A DNA stretch of 64,000 nt from Phallus indusiatus (taxonomy: Eukaryota; Basidiomycota; Agaricomycetes; Phallales; Phallaceae). The stretch spans positions 806,001 to 870,000 of the forward strand of contig JAQFWX010000018.1 in NCBI GenBank assembly GCA_027605045.1, written 5' to 3'. Shown here one piece after another: positions 1 to 11,518 of the stretch (position 1 is the stretch's first letter; each line of letters begins with the position of its first letter). A program made the position numbers and the translations under genes. Below the pieces are notes generated by a model, which made no database searches, was not told the origin of the DNA, and saw only the letters and a program-made list of their open reading frames with translations.

Positions 1-6
1 GGGAAA

Positions 7-2710
7 CTAATCCAGATGACGCACGTGAGGCGAAGGAGCACTTCCTTCCTGAGTAGACTCGAACTTCACTGTAGCATTCGCACCAGTTGTGTCCTCGCGG
101 GGTATACTCGCTTCGATTGCCCCATTTATAGGTATTAAATCTGCTTCATCCACCTTGGCCCATTTACCTTTTTGGAGACTTGCACCTGAAGGTAACGCTG
201 GCTTTCCTCCACCAAGCAAAGATGCATCCTTGTTTTTGGTTTCACGATAAGCACCATTAACGTAGTGATTCCATGCAGGCTGTGGAGCGAATTGACGCAG
301 CATAGAAGCGAGATCTTCAGGATAATGCTCTAATGCGTTTATCACATCTCCCGATATTGATGTCAGGTGACCCATATAACCAAGCCTTACACCTTTCATT
401 TGACGGCTATACATGTAATGTCAATAGTATATTTCACGATCCTGATATGGACGAACCATTGCGCGTCATGACCACTAATGATCTTATCGAATAACTTGGC
501 ATCCCGGAAAAGGAAGATTATCAAATCGCGATTGAAACCATCATCAACCCGGCCTATCAAAATTTGGTGGATAAAATCGTAAACAGTATCATGTAAGAAA
601 TTATTCCAAGGAAAAAGGAAGAAGTAATCCTAGCATTCCTTATTGTCATTTGATGAAACGAATAGAAATCGGAACTTACTAGAAGAGTAGAAACGATGTT
701 TGACTCGATGAATCTTCGTTTTAAATTATCTCCGGGCGGTATCAAACGGGGTGTGGTAACTCCTTTGGCTGGTTGTACAGTCACTTCCGGTATATTTTGT
801 AACACATTCAACGAAAATGGCGACGATGAAGGTGATGGTTGTGTGAGTGATTCGAGGGACCGAGAGCTGACGGAAGGACCATCCAAAAGGTCACTCTCCT
901 GAAGTTCATCAATAACATCTTCCGAGCTGTGATCGCTGAGATTAGAGTCTAAGTCCAAGTCCAAAGAATCTGTGGATTTTGTAGCAATGCTTTCAACACT
1001 TTGCACGGGCAGTTCCTTAGACTCCATATCTTCGGCAAGGTGATTATCTTCATTACCATCTCCGTTGGATATAACTTTCGCCAATTCTTCTAACGCCGAT
1101 AAACCACCCTGCAGCCGTCCATTCTCATCGTAAATGGGTCCAGTGCCGGGAGGACGATTTAAAAGTGCCATATTCGAACAGTGCAAGAGCTCGCCATAAA
1201 GCTCGCAGATACGAAAGCGTTCAATAGTCAGAGGCATAATCTTCCCGATAGTGGTTGACACTGGGCCCGTCTGTCGAAGAAAAGATTAAGTTCTCGTGTG
1301 CATAATGAAAAAGAAGTGGTTCACCATGGATCTCGGATTTTTAAGCAACTCCTGGAAACTTTCAAGCCTCTCAGAAAAGCTGTCTAGCAGACCGCCCAAA
1401 TGAACTATCCCCATTCGATCCACTAAATCACTCATGGCCTGCTCGAGCATTTCTCGGTCGTTTCCTTTGTTGGCATGTTGTTGGACCCGAACCAATCGGT
1501 TCCGTAGGCTGTGGAATAAGTAAGGTTCGAAAAGGTCGGAGCTATTCTTCCTTATCAATTCGACGATCACCGAAATCGAGTTAATGACGGAAGAAGTAGC
1601 CGATTCTGCATTTGGTAGAGGATTTTGAGGGGTGTAATCAGCGGAGGGATCATTAGATATAAACGAGTATTCCATCATACGGCTGTCGATTGCTGAATTA
1701 TGAAACTGGATCGGAACTTCGTCCAACATGTAATATAGAATCTTTGAGATACTCTCCGGTGAGGCTAACTCTCTGACGAAACAACTGTAAGTTGAAACAT
1801 GTTGTTGAAGATCGTTTTGAACAGACGATATCGGGGATGGGGCCGACATGGTGATGATGCCTCTGAGGATATCTGCTGCGATTGTGTGTATCTCGGGACT
1901 CTCATAAGGGGAGAGAAGATCGATCAGACGGGGTATTAGACATTCTTCTCTTAGCCACTATTTACATATTAGCATCAAAACCTGTTCCGACACAAACCTC
2001 ATACCTCTAACACTCCAGCACCAGACGGAGAATCATCCAACTCAATTATCCGGAACAATAAATTCACGATGGCCGGAGATCCGATATGGCGGATAATACG
2101 CTCAATTACTTGAGGTTGTAATCGTATAAAAGAAAGCATCTAGAACAGCGTGTGAGAGAGTGATGTTGGTGAATAACGATGGGGGTACTTCAGCGGGCTT
2201 TTTGGTCATAAAAGTTCCATTAATTTTCGAAAAGTGAGATGCAAGCAATGGTCTTGAATGCAACTCTTCGGGAGCGAGGTCCAAAACGGCATCCCAAAAG
2301 GACGAGAGTAGTTGTTCGCTATTGGACATACAAGCCTCCACGATGGACCAAATGTCGCTGCATAGCACCTCCGTCGCTATGTGCGGAAACCTTCAAGGAA
2401 GTTTTGATAGTGCAACATCCGAAACCACGAAGACTTACTTGACATGGTCAGGTCCTTCTGCCTCAATTGAGCCTGATACATAGCCGAATAGCCTCTGAAG
2501 AACGTCAAGACGTTGAAAATAATCAATCAAACGAGTATTCTGCGCCTTGCATTCCTGCAAGAGGTTTTCTTCGGCCAAGATTTCTTCCAGTTCTACGTCG
2601 TCCCGGTCTAGAAGAGAGTCGATTGAAGAGGCATTATGGAAACCAAATCTAAGACGAGCACAATCTCAGGAGAATGCCAAAGGTAAAAGACATTAATACC
2701 TCCAAAACAT
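7..2710 (-). CDS. SAPS-domain protein (Sit4/PP6 phosphatase-associated regulatory subunit)
   Basis: Regulatory subunit of the PP6/Sit4-type phosphatase, which acts in TOR signalling and the G1/S transition. The translated exons show the conserved SAPS sequence in order: an N-terminus reading MFWRFGFHNASSIDSLLD, then QECKAQNTRLIDYFQRLDVLQRL, the ERFRICELYGELLHCSNMALLN block (about 1150-1235), FPWNNFLHDTVYDFI (about 580-625), RDAKLFDKIISG and MKGVRLGYMGHL (about 360-400). The start exon is only 11 nt (2700-2710), followed by a 51-nt intron and an exon resuming at 2648; this choice restores the family N-terminus exactly. A serine- and acid-rich stretch interrupts the block at 850-1050. The last exon ends at a TAG at 7-9. 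Many homologues have a longer low-complexity tail, so another exon left of the window is possible. Family assignment is very secure; the 3' end is less so. Confidence 0.9.
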
Positions 2711-2993
2711 CAGCCCCCTAAAAAGAAGAACAGGTAAGAAACAGAGTTCGAATGAAGCTCAACGACGTGTAACTTTTTGAATTCAACTTCGCGTCTGTTG
2801 CTGCAAAGATAGTAGACCCACTAGGCGCCCACTTCATTTGAATATGTCATGTCGGCGAAACGACAATATGCACGGATGCATCCAGTGCAGTGTTTACATG
2901 TGAATTCCACAAATTGTGAGATAATAATATTAGCTATAGTCCTCTATGTAGATGCATAAAGTCATGACAGAAATGCAATATGTGTGCAATACG

Positions 2994-4751
2994 TTAAATC
3001 TGAATATTGTAAGTATTCTCATGAAAGTGGCCTAATACGGAATAACCTACCCGGATCTGGTAACTGCTACTCGCCTTCGTCAAGTAACGTACCCATTTCA
3101 CACTGTTGTAGTTGCTTTTTTCGAACACTTTCAAAAATCTCACAAGAAGCCCCGACGCAGTAAACATCAGCACTTGAAAGTCTACATCGATAGGTGGCCT
3201 GGCCCATGGCTGGCGGTTAGTTATTGCTGTTAGGGCAGCCGTTCCAGTGACTGTAGCTTCAGCACCACCTTGTAGTCGAGGAATCCTGCACATGAGTACT
3301 TGAGAGAGGAAAAGGCGCCAACGTGTGCTAAACTCACTTCCATACAATCACGTTCTCTGCGGGAACGTACTTAGCTTTGCCGCTTGGGACTTTCAAGTCA
3401 ACCGTTGTAGTATTTAGAGGAGTCGGGATTCGCAGAACCACGTTTGTGGCGCTAAGCTTGGGATTGAAATTGGCTTTTGCGGTGATGACATAGGAAACCT
3501 CTCGCGATCCATTTTCAGTGATCGTAGCTAAAATACGCAAAGGTATATTGATATTTGTCGTTGATCGGTATCTGCCGTGAATTAGAGGTGCGTGTGCGTA
3601 AACCCAAACAAGAAAAGGCGAATCTTACTTCATTAATTCGAACTCTCCGTCCGGGGGTATGAAGCTTATTGTCCGATCGGAATCAAATTGGTTTAGACGG
3701 ACACATTGGTGAAAATGGCAATCGTCCAATTCGACGGCATTACCCCCTGGAAGTCGATCCCCCTTATCCAGAACAAGTTTATCATTCAACCCGAACTTGC
3801 ATTCCGGAGTTCCGGATAGGTATGCACGCATGACAATGTGTCCATCTACATCCGCACGCAGAACAGTCCCACTCGCACTCATGAGAAGATTCACCGTTTC
3901 AACAACATCGACGAAAGCTTCGTTCTTTTTGTATTTGACGTCCCCTCGTCTCCAGCTGATAGAACCCGTAGCCTGTGTGGTGATTTTCGAAGACTCCTCC
4001 TGAGAAAAGACAACGTCAAAAAAGGCACAAAAAAAAAGCCAGGAGGTTTTCTCACCCCTATCGACAAGCGGACTCCTTCCGTTGTGATATATGTTTTTAA
4101 CGTGTCAATTTCGCTGTTCTGGGGAAACCCAAAGTCGATGATTTCTGTTGGCGTAAGTGAGAGCATTACGGCATTAATGGGAACTAGGAACTAACCGTCA
4201 ATAAGTTCATATATTAAAACGAAATTACTTTTGACTGATTCTTCGTCCAATTTCCCAAAGTACGACCGAGCAATAGAGACAAAGCGATAACAGAATTCGA
4301 AAACAAGAGCCGCATTGGCATTATTCCTTAAGGAAAAGGTAAGTGCATTAGTAGATAATTACGACTTCATGATGGCATACTTGGTAACAGCCAGTAAATA
4401 TAAGTTATTTACTCTGACATGGAAAAAACTGGTGGACCCTAGAGTGATGATAGGTGATCGCACGTCATTATTTGAGATTACTTGGATGCGAAAGACATCC
4501 GCAATGGAGCGCCTGGTATACGCCTGTCAGTTCTGCACTTATGACTCTTGCAGAAGGAAAAGATGCACACTTTATGTCGGTCCGGTACAGCCTGGATATG
4601 AGGACCTATGTTATTAATCTCATCAGGAAAGCTAGGAGTTTCTAAGAGTTCGCTTGTCATACCTCTCCTTTCTGATTGAAGATAAAGAAGCCCTTGGAGC
4701 GACATGTTAATAATCATTGACTGACATGCACTCTCTCCATACCGAAATCAT
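2994..4751 (-). CDS. APM4: AP-2 clathrin adaptor complex, mu (medium) subunit
   Basis: Medium subunit of the plasma-membrane clathrin adaptor; binds endocytic cargo and phosphoinositides. The model starts with a 9-nt exon (4743-4751), a 50-nt intron, then a 30-nt exon, giving [20 protein letters not shown] as in known mu subunits. The longin-like domain continues with [27 protein letters not shown] and [21 protein letters not shown]. The linker [21 protein letters not shown] precedes the mu-homology domain: [81 protein letters not shown] and [17 protein letters not shown]. The FHQCV and [10 protein letters not shown] wording fits AP-2 better than AP-1. The C-terminus probably splices to a final Ile codon and stop at 2994. 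Confidence 0.92.
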
Positions 4752-5156
4752 TACTTAAAGTCTTTGTTGACTTGTTTCCAACCTGTCGTAGTCACGGTCC
4801 CGCGGAGAAACAGATTGGCGTCACATGATCACAAAGCAGAGTTCGCGAAGTTCGAACTCGAAGTTAGAATGGCCCGGGAGCGCCATTTGACCGGTCATGC
4901 TAAGTCAAGTGGCATACGGATAAGCTCAATATCACTCATATCGACCAGTCAACGGAATTAGGTCGGCGTATCAAGACAAAGCCACAACATGAATGCCACA
5001 TGTGGTCTGGAGCTGCGAACGACTCTTTGCTGTCACTTGCCTGGGCATTCATAGTGGCTTTAGTAAAGCCGACATTTCAATGCATGACGGGTATAAACGC
5101 AAATATTTAAAAAAATATCGTCTGATCCAAACGAAGTACCCTCCTTGTCTGTATCC
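4752..5156. promoter_or_regulatory. Divergent intergenic region between AP-2 mu and the GDSL esterase
   Basis: A 405-bp gap between two divergent genes, expected to hold both promoters. A TATA-like TATAAAC lies near 5092, about 60 bp upstream of the esterase ATG, in an AT-rich stretch. No gene or repeat is visible. Confidence 0.4.
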
Positions 5157-6768
5157 ATGGTAAAAGTTCTCTTCAGCACAGTTTCTGCGGCGTGTTTCCT
5201 TCAAGCTGTCTCAGTACTTGGGTTGACCTGGGGAGAAACAAAGGCAAGTTTCAAATATCCGTGTAGGGGTTTATCAATAACACCCAAATTTTAATCAGTA
5301 TCTTTTTGTCTTCGGGGATTCTTACACGACTACCGGTTATAATATTTCTGCTGGAATAGACTCTCCTAACCCTGGTTTTGTAAGCAATAAACGACCTTAA
5401 TAATAACTTGAATGTCAGAATTTTTGGAATAGACGGCCTCCAATGGGCCAAACTGGGTTGAATTCTTGGGTACGCAAAAAATTCTCAAGATCATAATTCT
5501 TGGCTTACTTGGGTATTGCAGGTGGGACTTACAATGTGACGAACACTCGGGTTAGTCTGAAAACTAAGCTTTACTCGTAATTTCACATGGATGACAGGTA
5601 TTCGATTTGGCAAGTGGTGGTGCAACAACGGACTCCAAGTGAGTCAACAAGTATCAAAAACTTATACTCCTTATCGAGTTCGTATTCAGTCTCGTCACGC
5701 CATACGAACCAACGGTGTTGTGAGCATTTAATTTTCCCTTCTGGTCGATCAAGGTAAAAGACCTCAAATTATGTACCTTAATGTCAGGTCCTTGGTCGAC
5801 CAGGTAGCTCAATTTGACCAGTATTTGGCTCCACCACCTCCTCAAGCACCATGGGCAGGAAATAATAGTTTGGCTGCCATTTTCATTGGGATTAATGATG
5901 TCGTAAGAAAAAAGTCTTTGCCTCGCTTCTTAGTTCAAAGATTCATGAGACCTTTGAATAGGGCAATTCTTGGGATTGGGTAAGTTTAACGATTCAATGA
6001 TATCTGTCACTTGGAGGGATTCTGAGGTTATTTTCGAAGACTAATGTGACCCAACGCGGATTTCACGAGACCGTTCTGAACCGATACTTCGAAGAAGTTG
6101 AGAATCTCTATTCCAAGGGACTCCGCTCTTTCCTCTTTGTGAATGTGCCTCCAATTGACCGTGCACCTTTGTTCATCGAACAAGGGGTGTCCGCAACTCA
6201 GAAGGTTAAAGCCTCCCTAGCGGACTACAATGAGCAGTTAGCAGGACAAGTCGAGAATTTCAAAAGGCTACATGACGACCTCGACCAAATAACAATTTTT
6301 GACTCAAATTCTCTTTTTAATGTCTTGCTTGATAACGCCGATGTGCTTGGGTTTACCAATGCTACAGGATATTGCGAGGCGTACCAGGTAAGAATGGGTT
6401 TAGGCTTTTACCTTGTATCAGATAGTGTATTGAGCTAAACGCCTGTCAAGAACGGCACTCCTGAAACAACCACCCAGGTTGCTGGGTGCGCCCCGGTATC
6501 GACTTATTTGTGCGTCTAGTCATTTGTGATGTGTACAAGATCAAAGATCGCTAAGGAATTCTTTCTTCTTCCGGATATATGTATACAGCTGGTTAAATAC
6601 TTTGCACCCTCTTTTTGTGATACACGAGTAAGTCATTTCTCAGTTTGTCTGCCGACCATTTTCCTTCGGTTTCCTCTTGTTCCCATGAAAGAAAGCCACA
6701 TAGCTGATGCGGTTTTATTAGCATTCTTGCGCACGCCATTTCAACAGCGCTTAGTACTTGAGGACTGA
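5157..6768 (+). CDS. Secreted GDSL-family esterase (carbohydrate esterase family 16-like)
   Basis: Predicted extracellular acetylesterase of the SGNH/GDSL fold, probably removing acetyl groups from plant cell-wall oligosaccharides (inference from CE16 members). A hydrophobic signal peptide opens the protein (MVKVLFSTVSAACFLQAVSVLG). Block I is YLFVFGDSYTTTGYN with the nucleophile Ser in GDS; the oxyanion Asn lies in FIGINDV; the C-terminal His lies in FWLNTLHP, with Asn at the position many relatives use for Asp. About nine short introns were placed. The first is a GC-AG intron (5244-5298). Later junctions give GGTYNVTNTR, VFDLASGGATTDS, DVGNSWDWTNVTQ and STYFWLNTLHP. A long in-frame block (6046-6390) carries the lid and middle domain. 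The last exon starts near 6696 and ends VLED. Product is about 350-370 aa, normal for the family. Confidence 0.85.
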
Positions 6769-7008
6769 GAAAGCCCCAGCTGATGTATATGCATACAGGC
6801 AGTGATCAAAATTCTTATATGTATGTGTACACGCGACACAGGCAAATCAATTGTGGTTATCTAAATATGTAGTACCGTAATTTAAATGTGACTTGTGCAC
6901 ACTGTGCCTGTGGCCTGAATCAGAGTGCTTTAGCAAGCGCCAGAAGTTCCCGAAAAAGATTTCTTTTCAAAGCCTAGCACAAACTTCCCTTCAGGTCATG
7001 ATTCTGAC

Positions 7009-7039
<31 letters not shown>

Positions 7040-7719
7040 TCGTGTGTGCTGACCGTCCGCGCAAGTCGCTGAAATAAAGTTTCCAGACACCTAGAAATGA
7101 ACCTGAAACATGAAAATTCAAATCAAAATTATGATTAAAGTTCTCCACCCACGCTACATACAGCAAAATTCTAGGCATGTCTGGCCATGCGGGCTAGGCC
7201 GATACGGCGCTAGAATATTCGGGCCTACCCTAAAGAAGCCGCGGGTAGAAAAGCAGCTTGGAGCGGCTGACTAATGGCATCCCCCTTCGTTTTGGCAACT
7301 CATCGTTCTCGTTGTCCTCGAACGGTGTTCTGCGTCGAAGGCTCGCAGGGAGATGAAGTAAAAGTGCAATAGCATAGTTTATCATGTGCCTCCGTATCTC
7401 CTCTCAAATCGTTTCCTTGGTTTGTTGAGTTCGTTAGTGTGGCATACACCATTTTTGCAATTTGCCAGTGGCTCTTTTTTTCGAAATTTGTTGCTATACA
7501 ATCGATATTACTTTATATATAGAACAATATACATTACCCTTTTTTTGCGCAGTAAAACTTTCTTTCGAGATGAAAATAAACGCGATAATGCTCAGATTAA
7601 GTAAACAGCAAAAATATTTTTCTACCAGTTTCTCGTTTTGACAGATGCTCTGGCAGCTCTATGAGTCCGAGCGTCTTTGATTCGTGGCCTTTGTCTTCTC
7701 ATCTTTCTCCCCTCAAGAA
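6769..7719. other. Intergenic region with TA microsatellite
   Basis: About 950 bp without a supportable gene. It holds the esterase 3' flank, the (TA)n tract at 7012-7038, a moderately GC-rich patch at 7180-7340, and then T-rich sequence leading to the DOA1 start. Short open frames here show no family resemblance. Confidence 0.5.
7012..7038. repeat. (TA)n dinucleotide microsatellite
   Basis: An uninterrupted alternating TA tract of about 13.5 units in the intergenic region. Confidence 0.95.
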
Positions 7720-10700
7720 ATGCCTTACAAACTCTCCGCCACTCTACTAGGTCACTCGGGGGATGTAAGCACTCATTTAATGCGTTTCTTTTTCAGTTGA
7801 CGTTATCTTCCCATTCGGAACCTAGGTTCGTGCCGTGGTGTCCCCAACACATAATCTCATCCTCTCGGCCTCAAGAGACACAAATGCTATCGCATGGGCC
7901 AAAACCTCTTCAGATTCTTCATTTCACTCGACGATCTTCCATCCCAGTGACCGTTATTGTAATGCTGTAGGATATTTACCCCCACTTTCGGATGTATCTG
8001 ACGGTGGGCCCCCCCTGTTCACTTGTCGCCGTGAGCGATAAATTCTCATCACCACCTTAAAGATTACCTTGTCGTTGGCAGTCAAGACGCCCTAATAACA
8101 GCATTTTCATTGAAAAATCCCAAGTCAACCCCTGACTATACTCTAGTTGGCCACAGCAGCAATGTATGCTGTCTGGGCACTAGCAACAACGAAAATATTA
8201 TCATATCGGGCTCGTGGGACAAGCAAGTATCTTTTATTGTTACACGCATCACAACTTTAGACACTTACTATATCTATACAGAACTGCCAGAGTTTGGAGA
8301 GGCTTCAAAAATTTATACGTCTTGGATGGCCACGGAGAAGCTGTTTGGGCCGTTCTGATAATCGAACCTACAAAATATCTCACAGGTTCGTTCTATCTTC
8401 GGCTCATCTACTTCCATGCAAAGCCATCAATTTAGGATCTGCCGATAAGACAATACGATTGTGGTCAGAATCAGAGACTACTCATGTTTTTCGAGGGCAT
8501 AATGACGTTGTCCGTGGATTGGCTCTACTTCCTGACCTGGGGTTCGCTTCATGTTCGAATGATAGGTAACCTGGATAGAGACTTTATTTCGCTCCCATTT
8601 GATTTTATTACCCTTAGTGAAATCCGTGTGTGGACATGGGGTGGAGATATTCTTTATACATTGACTGGACATACTTCCTTTGCTTATTCGGTCGCTGTCC
8701 TTCCTTCCGGTGACATTGTTTCTTCAGGAGAAGATCGAACTGTCAGGGTCTGGCGGGGTATTCTTTTTCACACTCTATATTTTGATGTCTGCCTCACACA
8801 ATCGACAGACGGGGAGTGCGTTCAAACGCTTGTACACCCAGCCATTTCCGTATGGTGTGTGTCTGTAATGCCTAACGGCGATATCGTCAGTGGGGCAAGC
8901 GATGGTGTTGTACGGGTGTTCAGTGAATCGGAAGAACGGTGGGCATCTGGAACCGAGCTTGAAGAATACGAAGAAAAAATAGCCAGTCAAGCCCTGAACA
9001 AGTATGTACAGCTACATTTTCTTTCATAACTTTCTAGACACACATATTTCTCAGGGAACAGTTGGGAGGTCTCAAGTCTTCCGACATCCAAAGGCCTGAT
9101 GCTCTACTACAGCCGGGTTTGTCGTCATTGCATTGTCCCGATGAATATTGTCTAATTAGTGCTAATAGGTCGCAAAGATGGTCAAGTCATTTTGGTTCAG
9201 GAAGGCTCAGATGTTAATGCTTACCAGGTACTTTGTCATATCCATATTTCGAGATCCTTTTCTCAGTTTGTACGCCTTCATCTAGTGGGTAACCTCGTCG
9301 GGGAGTTGGATAAAGGCTGGACAAGTCGTCGACGCTGTCGGCTCAAACCGAAAACAAATATTCGAGGGCAAAGAATATGACTATGTCTTTGACGTCGACG
9401 TTAAAGAGGGTGCCCCGCCATTAAAATTATGCTATAACGCCACGGGTAGTCTTTTGCTTGATACGCCCCTTTTGATGAAATTGACACAAACTCGAAGAAA
9501 ACCCGTATAGTGCTGCTCAACGTTTTCTAGAACAAAATGATTTACCCAACGAATACCTTGATGAGATTGTAAAATTTATCGAAAAAAATACCTCTGGCGT
9601 ATCTTTGGGCACAAATACCGAATATGTCGATCCCTTCACAGGTTTGAAACTTTCTGAGCTCTGTCTGTTGTACATCTGAAATATTATTTAGGTGCTTCAA
9701 GGTATGTGAGCGAAGGAAACACGTCAAGCACGCAACCACAGGGAAGCGCGTATGCCGATCCGTTCACTGGGGCCTCTCGCTACACTTCAACAACCTCAGG
9801 ACCTCCTCCACAATCTTCCACTGCCCCCAGGACCAAAATTATACCAGTCGTGAGTCTTACTCAAATTCCTCATAGTCAACACTTACCTTTAAAAAGTCTA
9901 CGCCCATTCATTTCAAGCAAGCCAACGTACCCGCCATGAGAAACAAAACCTATCAACTGAACGACGTCCTCGGTATGGAAATTGTGAGTAAATTAGAAAA
10001 GTAACTTTTGTTTTTTTCTTACTGAAAATACGCCCAGTCCACCTCATCCTTAGCCATTTCTGCTCGAGAAATGTATGAGATCGATCACACATTTGATGAA
10101 CTATTGGCCACCCTCAACTCGTCCCCTCACTCCTCATCGCCAATAACGAGCTCTCATGTTGAAGTTCTGATACAACTCCTTGAAAGGTGGCCTGTCTCAC
10201 AAAGATTTCCTTGTAAGTTAATTTACCCTTCCTATATCATCTGCTAGCTTACCAAACCCCTACCGTTTAGTATTGGATCTTGCGAGGCTGATAAGCGCTT
10301 TTGCTCCCTCAGCTTATGCAACAGAGAGCCAGTGTGCAACTTTCTTGAATGCCTTATTCAACGCCGCGGAGTGGTCTGAGTCTTGGCCTCCTGCTAACCT
10401 CAGCCCTAAATCACGTGAAACAAATGTACTGCTGACATTGAGGAGTGTTGCCAACGTCTTCCAATTTGGGGATAATGGTTCAATATCACCTTCGGTCTTG
10501 AGTTGTATACACTTGGTCAGCTTCTGCAATAAAGCCTGGAAGCTTATCACTAACTCCTTGATATGAGCAGGTACTGGAACAATTATTACGACCTCCTTAC
10601 GAAAGCTTGAGCAAAACCCATCGCGTTGTTTTAGCTACGATTGCCTTCAAGTGAGTCGAGCCTATATATACACATTTGGTAAAATTTCATGTTGTTATCC

Positions 10701-11100
10701 ACACAGCATCTCCTGCCTTTTCCTGAAAACCGACCTATCCGAAGAAACAAACGACTTGTACATTCAACTCCTCATTAAGGTATTACATGTTCACCCTTCA
10801 ACCGTATCGGCTTCTCAGCTTAAATTTCAAGATCATATCCGAAGAACACACTGACTCGGAGACTATTTATCGTATCCTTGTCGCATTGGGGAACTACGTA
10901 CGTGACATTTAGCTAAGAATTGGTTACGTTCCACTGACTGGAATTTGCAGTTGTATGGTTTACGGCAACATACTAAAAGTCCAGGGCTGCAAGAAGCACA
11001 TCAACAGGTTTTGCGTGCCCTGGTAGAAACCCTTGTTGAAAGCAAAGGCTCGGAAGAACGGATATACAATGTTGGCACTGACATCGCGAGTCTCCTCTAG
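7720..11100 (+). CDS. DOA1: DOA1/UFD3/PLAA ubiquitin-binding WD40 protein
   Basis: Cofactor of Cdc48/p97 that binds ubiquitin; acts in ubiquitin homeostasis, ribophagy and endosomal sorting. The N-terminus (MPYKLSATLLGHSGDV) starts a seven-bladed WD40 propeller with clear repeats such as LVGHSSNVCCLG, ISGSWDKTARVW, LDGHGEAVWAV, FRGHNDVVRGLALL, LTGHTSFAYSVAVLPSGDIVSSGEDRTVRVW (split here by family spacing) and VSGASDGVVRVF. A PFU domain follows at about 9380-9640 (YDYVFDVDVKEGAPPLKLCYNA, then NPYSAAQRFLEQNDLPNEYL). A PUL domain runs from about 9870 to the end (STPIHFKQANVPAMRNKTYQL, then ARLISAFAPSAYATESQC). About 18 short introns are needed. A 52-nt intron near 10780-10831 links LLIK to IISEEHTDSETIYRILVALGNY. 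Stop TAG at 11098-11100. Confidence 0.9.
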
Positions 11101-11518
11101 AGACGACCACGTCACAAATTATAATGAAATACGGATGAGACAACTATGTTACCATTTTTTTCCCCAGGTTTTTGAGGTAAAACTACCTCAGCTTCAGATG
11201 TCTCAATCCTTCTAATTTCTTTTTATTGTAGCGTATGATGTGTTTCGTTATTGTTCTGTATGCGGGATGTTCGGCGGACTTTTTTTTTCTTTTGCGCAAC
11301 GTTTGGCTTCAGGGCGATTGCTTAATCTAACTAACATATTTACGTACACCCATTAGTAGACTTTCAGTGGATCTTTGTCAATCGGACTGCTGTCACTCTG
11401 CGCATTATGTATATTCTTGAGGGTAGAGGCATTGGCATACAGGCTCTTGCATAGATGATCGTCGAGTTTTTTCGACAATTACGTAACTTGAGGTTTTCTT
11501 TTGTTCGTCCATGACTAC
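11101..11518. other. Intergenic region between DOA1 and the lysidine synthase gene
   Basis: About 420 bp of AT-rich sequence with a poly-T run near 11280. It carries the DOA1 3' flank and the promoter of the next gene on the same strand. No gene, RNA or repeat was recognised. Confidence 0.4.

Noticed and set aside
3838..4194. A 118-codon plus-strand frame
   Set aside because: It is antisense to AP-2 mu exons, whose conservation is unmistakable.
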